Part shown: in pieces, positions 55,907-64,000 of the stretch | Position numbering within the stretch: position 1 is the first letter of the stretch | Layout: every line of letters starts with the position of its first letter | Source: Neoarius graeffei | Taxonomy: Eukaryota > Chordata > Actinopteri > Siluriformes > Ariidae | Direction of reading: 5' to 3' | DNA: 64,000 nt | NCBI RefSeq assembly: GCF_027579695.1 | Contig: NC_083570.1 | Location: 4,433,001-4,497,000, forward strand | Translations under genes and position numbers: made by a program | Notes under the pieces: generated by a model | What the model was told of the DNA's origin: nothing | Database searches by the model: none | Seen by the model: the letters and a program-made list of their open reading frames with translations, nothing else

Positions 55907-58900
55907 TTATTCTGGATCACACAATCTCGCAGAACCATAAAACAAGTAGAACCCAACCCCAGCGTATAGAGGCTGAGTGAATGTGGTGTGGACTCTGTGG
56001 AGGAGCTTCATCGTGTCAGAGACGCTGTAGAAGGACAGAGTTCCTGCACTGTGATCCACATACACTCCTATTCTGGAGGCTGATGGAACTCTGAGATCAG
56101 TCTCAATGTTGTTGTGCCAGAAAGAGAGAGAAGAGGAAGAACACCACAGACTCCAGGACTCATTGTTGCCTCCAAACCCACACTCATTACTCCATCCTTT
56201 CCTGATGATGTCTTTATATGAGACCGATATAGACAACACACTACCATACCCGCTCCACTCCACCTCCCAGTAACAGCGTCCACTCACACGCTCCTTACAC
56301 AACACCTGCTCCCAGGCATCAAATCTCTCTGGATGATCAGAGTAACGCTGCTCTCTCTCACTGTCTCTCAGTGCTCTATTCTTCTCAGACAGAATGAGGA
56401 GACAATGTGCCGTGTTGGGATCCAGAGTCAGATAACAGAAATCTAAAATAAAAGAGAAAAACAAACTGAACAATGTCAACATGTTGGAATTAATTCACAC
56501 CAGTGGCGGCTGCTGGTTTTTAAAACAGGGGAAGCCCATTTTACGCATTCATCGTAAAACCTGTAGGCCGGATATCAAAGCATAGAAAGGTGTGCCCCAT
56601 TAGCATAGTGAACTAGACAACCCTACCTAGTGGCAGAAAGTATTTTTGCTTGTACATTTCATGTTATAGTCTGGCTTGCCAGGCTAGTGCCTCATATCCT
56701 TAATCAAAAATATCAAACATCCCAAAATCACTGGCTATTCAATGAAGAGCCTTGAACATCATACCCTGATATGCAACACAGAGTCTTTAACACAACACCC
56801 AGCTGTGCAACACATCCTTGAACATCTTCTGCAACACAGTCTGGAAATTCATAACCAGGTAGGCTATGCAACACACAGAACCTTGAATATTATACCCAGG
56901 TATAACCTATAACACAGAGCCCACCATTCTCTTAACATTACTGAACAATATACACACTTCACATTCATGAACATGAACACTATTTATACACAAATTCTGC
57001 CCTCCGCTCCTTTTCCAGAAAATGGTCTGTGACCCTGTCATACCAGCTGGTTGTGCTTTCCAGAGACTTCACCAATTTCTGTTAGCAGCTAGCACTGCAG
57101 ATCCCAATAAGGCTCAGGCTAGCCTACAACCAGATTGAACTACAAATGAAATAAAAGAGTGAATTCACGAATGATCAAACTGATAGAATGGATGAAAGTT
57201 AACGGTGCACAATGAGTAATATTTACATTTATTTACAGAGTAATGCACAGAGACATCAATGAGAAGAAACGTTTATATGAAAAGAAATTCGGACAGCACT
57301 TTGGCACACGACTACACTTTCTCGACATCCGCTAGGGACTGGCTGATCATGCTTCCGTGTTCCTCGCTGAAATACCGCCCTCCTCATATCTTTCAAACAC
57401 TACCTCTAATAATCCTTTATCAGCCCGGCTTCTTGTCCCTCCCACTGTCTCGTTTACCCCCAGAGATACCCGGCTTCCCTGGAAGTGACGATTTTGTTGA
57501 TTTTAACCAATGACAACTAGCCGAAATTGGCTGTTCAGTGCCGGCTCGTAGACTGCAACGGATACCCAGCTGCCAGTCAGTGTTGCCAGATACTGCTGAC
57601 GTTTCCATCCCAAAATATGTTCAAAACCCGCCAAAATGCACTTAAAACCGCCCAATCTGGCAACACTGCTGCCAGTCCATAGAGCCCATTGAAATAAGAA
57701 AGGTTACAGCCTGGCAGCAAAGGTGATTCTCATAGCGAACTACAAGTTCGTCAGACATCACTCAAATAAGTTACAGGATAGTTATGAACATAAATACAAT
57801 CTTGGGCATATATTGCGTTATGCAAGTTATTGTTTTAATGAGAATTCAAAGTCGTAGACGCCACAGTTTGGGGAGAGAATTTTAGGGGAAGCTCGGCTTC
57901 CCTTGTTGTCTCTGAGAAATCACCCCTGATTCACACAATATATTTACGTGAAGTGTGTGTGTTAGACATACATTTCAGAAAGTCTTCTCTGCTCTGTGGT
58001 TCTGGTTCTGAAATGATCTGAACTGCTGCAGCTGTGGAGAGAAAAATGGAAATATGAGTTTGTGTAAAAGATGGAAAGAGTTTAAAGGTGCTGACTGCAA
58101 AGTTCTCTGAAATTAAAAAAAAAAAATTCTTGTGCATGGCATTTTCCTCTCTCTCATAAGACCAAGATCATGCGGACGAGGTGTAAACATTTTGATGTGC
58201 TGAGAGTCGCTTTTCTCTATTTTGGGACCGTTTTCCTACTTCTTGAGGTAAACAGTGTGGCCCTACGGAAACAGCCGAACACCAGGGGCCTTAACTAATG
58301 AGCATAACTCTGGGACTGCGTCACACCAAGATGGCGATGTGCAGAAAACATTGTGACAATTAAAATTTAAAAATACCAGCAGATCGCGTTACATTCAAAT
58401 GCTGAAATGTATGTGCACGCATTCACAGCTTCAAATGGTTTAAAGTCAGAGGAGGAATTTCGCTGTGCTTGAGTGTATATGTGACAAAATAAGGGCTTTT
58501 TCTTCTCAATTTAGCCACAGATGTATTTATTCTTCTTGAAAAGTGTTCAGCAAACCGGCTACCGGATTTGGGACACTACGACATCCTGAATTAGTTGATA
58601 TTTGCGATTTCTAAACACACCGGAAATACTAAAGGCAGACAAAACTACAGATGCCTACCAATATTCCGAGGTAGGTTTTGTGCCAGAATTTTTTGGGAAA
58701 TTTCCAAAAAAGAAAAATTGTGCTGGTCGTTGTCAAACACAAAGCTTGGCCGGATAAACAAATCCGCCGTTACGATGATGTCATGTGAAAGACCCCTACA
58801 GTATAACTCCATACTCGGTACTGTGGAGTCGAGCCCATGCATTCTAAAGCTAACATAGCAAAGAACTAGCGAGAATGATTTAGTTATCTGTCCAAAAAAA

Positions 58901-61292
58901 AAAATGACATACCATCTAACCTTGCTCTATCTTGCAGTTGCACTCACTCGGCAGGCTTTCCTTTTCTTCAGCTTTGAGCTGCAGTGCCCAAGAGTGGCGG
59001 CGCGCATGTACGCAGAGGTTTTGCTCTCCTATGATGAGCTAAATTTCATTGTACATTTGTGCAGTGACAAAGGCATTCTATTCTATTCTTTTCCGCTGGC
59101 TTTTAGGTGGTGGCAGAGCCGAGTCCACCATGTTTGCCCAGGCCGACTTGTCTTGGTAAACAGTAGGTCAAACACGCCTCATTGTGGTCACGCGATATTG
59201 TTGCTCACTTGCTTCAGCAATTTTTGGAATTGTAAAATGCAGGACGCTTTTTATCTCGGCAAAACAGTTACACACAGGACACACAGTGTGTGTGTGCAGC
59301 AGCGAAACATCTCGAAACTCCAATAGGAACAGAAATAGAACATTTTCATCATCATCATCATCATCATCCTTTGGCAACCGAGGCCAGGATGTCGGCAACA
59401 ATAGCATGCCACACAGCATGGTCTCTCATTGCCTGACTCAGTTCACCAACTTCGATACCCGAGTCCCTTGATAGCATGTGCGGGTATGTTGTTTTGCGGT
59501 TACGGATCAGGAGACTTTGGTTCCATAGCAGAAGAGTTGAGATGACCTTGCTCTCTGCTCTTAAGCAGTGTCCGGCAAACTGGAGACATCGACGCATTAG
59601 AGTATCTGAAATAGAGGGTAGGTTTCCATAAATTCTCTTTTTTGTTGTGTGCTCAGACCAATGAATATTCTGTACCCGGCGAAGAAGGTTCATATTTGTC
59701 CCGTCCAGTCTTCTTTGAGTTGATTTTGTTAGAGTCCAGGTCTCTGCGCCATAGAGAAGAACTGGTTCAACTAGATACTGGAACAGGAAGACTTTATAAT
59801 CCCTTGGCAAGTTTGAGTGCCAGAGCTTTAGAAGCTTGTTACAAGCTGCCCAGGCTAGCGATTTTCGAACTTTAAAGTCCTTTTCAGAGTCCATTATCCA
59901 CGCTCCAAGATATTTGAAGTCTTGTACTCTTTTGATGTTTGGTCCAGAAAGAGATTTCAGATTGTGGGAGCTTTCAGTAGTGTTGATGTACTCTGTCTTG
60001 CTCTCGTTACAATAAAGCCCAATAAGAGCGGCTGCCTTTTCTAGGGACTGGAGCAGCGCTTCAGCGTCTTCAACTAGTTCTGTGATAAGCGCCAAGTCAT
60101 CTGCAAAGTCAAGGTCTGTTAGGTGTTGTGCCAGGTGTCTTCAACAATGCCTAGGTTGGATCTGTAGACCCCTGACGTTCAGATTGTCAAGGGATAGGCG
60201 AAATATGTAGTCGAGGACAATGACGAAGATGAAAGGAGCGAGGGTATCGCCTTGCAGTACCCCAGTTGAGCTCTCGAAAAACTCTGTCTCTCCATCTGAT
60301 GAAATAACAGTAGCCTCGGTATTAATATATAATGACTTTATAGCCTCAACAATAGGTTCAGGAATTCCATAGAGTGGTAGAATGTTGAATATGGCTTGTC
60401 TACTTATCGAATTGAATGCCTTACAAAAGTCCACGAAGCATAGCGTCAGTTCCTTATTATGCTTCTGCATTTCTTCAATGATACGCCATAGTGATAAGAT
60501 ACTGTAATGATACGCCGTAGTGATAAGATACTGTAATGATACGCCGTAGTGATAAGAACGTTTTACCCAGAATTCAACTTTGCAGTCAGAACCTTTAAAG
60601 TGATCCAGTCAGTTTATTCATTTTAAATCAGTGTTTTAGTTCAATGTGTCAGGTGAATAAAGTGTCTGCAGAAAAGAAAGCAGGAGCATCGCTAAGAAAT
60701 AACACATCACTGTGTTTCTTCAGCAGGAACAGCTCCTCTTACCATGTGGAGGGATTTTGTTGAATTCCTCCTCACAGAATTCCTCGAGTCTCTTTTTCAG
60801 ATCTGAGAGAGAATTCCTCACTCCATCAAATGAGAGATGTTGATGGACAGTGACACTGGATGTGTGAAACTCTGGTCTCTGAAATTGAGGAGACCGACGT
60901 CCAGAAGCTAAAACCTACAGAAAGCAAATGAAATGTAAAACCCACTTGTGATGTCAGACAGGGACATTTATTGTTCCCTTAATGAGAGGTGTTTTAGAGA
61001 GTGTGTGAGGAACAGCTGGCTCTGTAGATCAGACAGTGAGTGTTACCTGGAGGAAATGGATGTGATCGTGTGTGTGTGAAAGCTGCTCCAGCTCAGTGAC
61101 TCTCCTCTGAAGATCAGCAATCTCCTGCTCCAGTTGCTCCAGGAGTCGTTCAGCTCGACTCAGTTCAGCCTTCTCCTGATCTCTGATCAGCTCCGTCACC
61201 TCCCAGTGCTTTTTCTCCATGGAGCTGATCAGCTCAGTAAAGATCCTCTCACTGTCCTCCACTGCTGTCTGTGCACTGAGCTGTTAGGACAC

Positions 61293-61331
<39 letters not shown>

Positions 61332-62472
61332 AGATTTAAAGCTCATCTATCATTCCCTCTCTTACTGGGACTGTAAATGACTCGTTGTCCATGTTGTGTG
61401 TGTTTCTAGGAGCAGCTCTGTCTCTGCTCACTGCTCACCTTTATAGTGTTCACAGCCTGTTTCAGCTCCTGCACCTTCTTCTGCTTCTCCTGGATTCTCT
61501 GCTGGGATTTCATCTGCTCCTCCTTTAACTCACTCTGAGGACAAATAAAATACATTCAGCTTTTTATACAGTACGAGCGAACTGGTTCCATATTAATGTC
61601 AGTTCAAAGTACATTCATGTTTCTTACAGCTGTGAATGTTATGTACGGTGTGTGTGTAATGTTCACTAACTGGTCTGACCAGATTACGACCATCACTGAA
61701 GATAAATTTAACATTCTCTTCACCAGAACACAGACAATTTTAATCAGCTTTTACAGAATCCTTCTGATTGAGACACACATTGAAATTAAAGTTCAAATCA
61801 TATCACTGACTAAAGCACCTGTTTCTAGATGGGAAACTATAATTAAGATGATTTAATTCTGGAAAGATTTCTAGTTCTCACCTGTTTCTCAGCTCTTTCT
61901 GCTGCGGCTGTGACGGTGTCGTGACCTTTGTGATTTTCCATCGTACACAAATAACAGATGCAGGTTTGATCAGTCCGACAGTAGATCTCAGTCAGCTTGT
62001 TATGTTCAGAGCAGATCTTCTCTTGGAGTTTTGCTGAGGCTTCAGTTAATGTGTGTTTTTTCAAAGCAGGAACTTCAAGATGAGGTTTCAGATGAATTTC
62101 ACAAAATGAAGCCAAACACATCAGACAGGACTTGACAGCTTTGTGTTTTCTCCCGGTGCAGAAATCACACTCCACATCTCCAGGTCCAGCATAACAGTGA
62201 GCAGGAGAAGCAGCTTGGACTTCAGTCTTCTTCAGTTTCTCCACCACTTCAGCCAGCATAGTGTTTCTGTGTAGAACAGGCCTTGTAGTGAAAGTGTCTC
62301 TGCACTGAGGACAGCTGTAGACGCCCTTCTGATCCTCCTGATCCCAGTGGCCATTAATACACACCATACAGAAACTGTGACCACAAGAGATAGCCACCGG
62401 ATCCTTCAGGAGATCCAGACACACTGGACACCTAAACTGGTCCTGAGACACTGACATACTGGCCTCGGCCAT
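55907..62472 (-). CDS. finTRIM-type E3 ubiquitin ligase, copy B, 6 exons
   Basis: Exons 61882-62472, 61439-61534, 61047-61280, 60743-60914, 57972-58025 and 55907-56442 have exactly the exon lengths of copy A and the same phases, giving 560 residues. The RING, B-boxes and coiled coil are nearly identical to copy A, apart from changes such as [11 protein letters not shown] for IPCGHSFCKVC. All zinc ligands are kept. The B30.2 domain (exon 6) differs mainly in two surface-loop segments: GYGSVLSI where A has GAGVYI, and [10 protein letters not shown] near the C-terminus where A has LWLPWVSGSTA. A hAT MITE lies in intron 5 and a LINE in intron 4, both outside the splice signals, so the gene should still be expressible. 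Same expected role as copy A. Confidence 0.9.
56501..57928. mobile_element. Non-autonomous hAT element in finTRIM B intron 5
   Basis: It starts CAGTGGCGGCTGC and ends ..ATCACCCCTG, flanked by the 8-bp duplication ATTCACAC (56493-56500 and 57929-57936). The empty site is visible in copy A near 39238. It is 1428 bp with no transposase. The phrases GGGGAAGCCC and inverted GGGAAGC.CGGCTTCCC lie near its ends. Confidence 0.92.
59347..60554 (-). mobile_element. 5'-truncated LINE (RTE-like reverse transcriptase end) in finTRIM B intron 4
   Basis: Flanked by AGAACATTTT (59337-59346) and AGAACGTTTT (60555-60564), a 10-bp target duplication with one change. The empty site is in copy A near 41040. On the minus strand it encodes the later reverse transcriptase blocks ([25 protein letters not shown], then an ADDLALI block) and the C-terminal region ([25 protein letters not shown]). 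A short out-of-frame interval near 60100-60140 separates the two frames. It ends in an (ATG)n tail, plus-strand TCATCATC at 59347-59368. The microsatellite tail and the C-terminal motifs suggest the RTE group; the clade is inference. At its 5' end stand two and a half copies of a ~30-bp repeat (60478-60554). Confidence 0.85.
61293..61329. repeat. (CA)n microsatellite in finTRIM B intron 2
   Basis: A CA run beyond the exon 3 acceptor, the counterpart of 41775-41837 but shorter. Confidence 0.92.
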
Positions 62473-63318
62473 TTTCCTGAAATCACAGAGAGAGAGAGAT
62501 CAGGTTCGTTTTCTCTGAAATGAGGAGTTACTTCCTGGTTCTGTGTGTGAAAGAGCAATAGAGGAAGAGGAGGAGCACAAACACAGAGAGATCATGAACA
62601 CTCCTCTATTCACCATTTCATCTCCCTTCAGTGCAGAAATGTAACCCATTTAGCTGCACTGATTAGGATTAATTTCATGAAATACACACAGATCATGATG
62701 GCCAGATGAAACCTCATGAAACACTAAAGCTTTCTTGTAAGGATGGGTGGATCGATACCACAATATTAATATTTTGATCCATTATTGTTCAGTCTTGAGA
62801 ATCAATCCTTCTGTTAAAAAATCAGTAAGAAGGACTGCTTTCAAGTGCTGATTTCATTAATTTAATTTAATTATTATTTTTTTATTTTTGGTTAGGATAG
62901 GAACTAGATTTCCTTTCACCTTCTTGCTCCACTCCCAACAGTGGCAGTCGTGAGGCATTCGTGAGAGCCCAGGTAAACTACTGCCATAATTAACCTTGAC
63001 AGAAAATGTTGATTTAACACACAGTGTTTTCAGTGATCGTTATGTGGGTGGTGTACCCTGAGCTCGACATAAAATCTGGAGAGCTCAGAGCCTATTCCCC
63101 GCTGTAGAGACGAGTGAAGCCATCTGGCTGCCATCTTACCCTCCCATCGTGTGTATTCGGCTCATGTGTTAAACCGTGGTATCTGATCAGCTTTGCCCGA
63201 AGAAAAGTATCTCCTGACTTTTTTCCCCATTTCATTACCTCCTCTTATTTTCTCAACTTCACCCACATTCCTTACATATTTGTGTCGCGCTCCCCTTCAC
63301 TGTTTTTTTTTTTTTTAC
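62473..63318. other. finTRIM B upstream region and shared gypsy flank
   Basis: Contains the finTRIM 5' flank with a short GA run (62488-62500). The AT-rich remainder is collinear with copy A (42988-44220) apart from the SINE there. No further gene. Confidence 0.5.
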
Positions 63319-64000
63319 TGTGGCAGCAGGGACGTGGTCAAGCGTCGGTCTGTGAATGGAGGGCGGACTCAGGGAAGGTAAGTGGCAGAATCACTGCACC
63401 TGACAGGAATTAACCTGTGTCTGTGTCTCTTCCCCAGTGACCGCGCCCTATAAGAGGAGAGGGAGAGTGGAGGAAGGGAGCTACTCCCCAACCTGGATAC
63501 TTGTGTGTGTATGTGTGTAGTTAAAAGCTGAAAAGCTTCAATAAATGAGTTTTTGAGAACTCAGTTCTGGCCTGCCGTGCTCCACCCACCTAGAACACTT
63601 GCTACAGTGGTGCCAAAACCCGGGGATGGAGCGCAGGAGAGAACAGCCACATGGAGTCCTCCCCCTTCAAGGACCTGATCCATGCCCTCGCCACGGCCCA
63701 ACAGAGCCAGCACCAGGTGCTGGTCGCCCTCCGGAAGGAACAGGAGCAAAGGTTCGAGGCCCTGGTGCTGGCGCAGCAGGAAGATCACCAGGCGTTCCGG
63801 CAGCTACTCGTGTCAGCAGGGTCCACCACCTCCACTGCCGCGGGCACTCTCCACCTCACCCTAATGAAGATGGTGGGCCCGCACAACGACCCCGAGGCCT
63901 TCCTCACTCTCTTTGAGCAGGCAGCAGATGCAAGGGGTTGGCCGGTGGAACAGCGCGCGGCGCGCCTCCTCCCCCTGCTCATGGGCGAGGCGCAGCTGGC
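63319..64000 (+). mobile_element. Gmr1-like gypsy element at the duplicated site, 5' end (fossil)
   Basis: 5' LTR 63319-63606, a primer-binding-like site from 63608, and the start of gag from about 63651 (ESSPFKDLIHALATAQQSQ). It is truncated by the window end. It is the duplicate of the element at 44221, with the same left flank, and differs by short indels. Its state further right is unknown. Confidence 0.88.

Larger units (their letters stand above)
54400..64000. repeat. Segmental duplication, copy B
   Basis: The partner of 36505-44990, in the same order and orientation, continuing past the window end. It has its own hAT insertion (56501-57928) and LINE insertion (59347-60554), and lacks the three SINEs of copy A. 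Coding exons have identical lengths in both copies. Confidence 0.85.

Noticed and set aside
59347-59368. Independent (ATC)n microsatellite
   Set aside because: It stands at the 3' end of the LINE directly at the target duplication, so it is the LINE's own tail.
1-64000. CRISPR array or bacterial operon
   Set aside because: Introns, SINEs, LINEs and poly-A signals show a vertebrate genome; the tandem repeats seen are microsatellites and a coding minisatellite.

Overview
The window looks like a repeat-rich stretch of a ray-finned (teleost) fish genome. Three things point there: spliced finTRIM-type genes (RING, B-boxes, coiled coil, PRY-SPRY), many copies of a tRNA-headed teleost SINE, and fish-typical Tc1, hAT, CACTA, L2/CR1 LINE and Ty3/gypsy elements. 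I cannot name the species. Almost all coding capacity belongs to transposons. The host genes I can support are two complete finTRIM paralogues, one further finTRIM first exon, one finTRIM relic, and a duplicated last exon of an unknown gene.

Layout. 1-510: 3' end of a Gmr1-like gypsy element. 585-1760: finTRIM exon 1 and flanks. 1757-2993: two SINEs. 2999-7490: a hAT transposase gene broken up by a long-inverted-repeat element (itself holding a SINE) and a hAT MITE. 7678-13732: a SINE, a RecQ-like helicase fragment, hAT MITEs, a CpG-rich promoter-like block and a BED-finger hAT. 13909-33415: a three-level nest, with a decayed Tc1 element split by a gypsy element (14806-33358) that is itself split by a 9.4 kb CACTA/EnSpm transposon (19389-28818). 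The CACTA element carries two divergent, spliced, nearly fully open genes. 33560-34060: finTRIM relic. 34570-35938: solo LTR holding two SINEs.

36505 to about 44990 and 54400 to 64000 are two copies of one segmental duplication. Each has the unknown last exon, then a six-exon finTRIM gene on the minus strand (560 codons), then a Gmr1-like gypsy element at the same flanking site. Between the copies lie the rest of the first gypsy element and the 5' half of an L2/CR1-like LINE holding a nearly complete Tc1 transposon. Each duplicate has since gained its own insertions: three SINEs in the first, a hAT MITE and a 5'-truncated LINE in the second.

FinTRIMs are known fish RING E3 ligase-type proteins with rapidly changing B30.2 loops, thought to act in antiviral defence. 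The two copies here differ mostly in those loops. The rest of the window records transposon colonisation of the cluster, with insertion order readable from target-site duplications and nesting. All exon boundaries were read by eye from splice signals and reading phase; no database search was possible.
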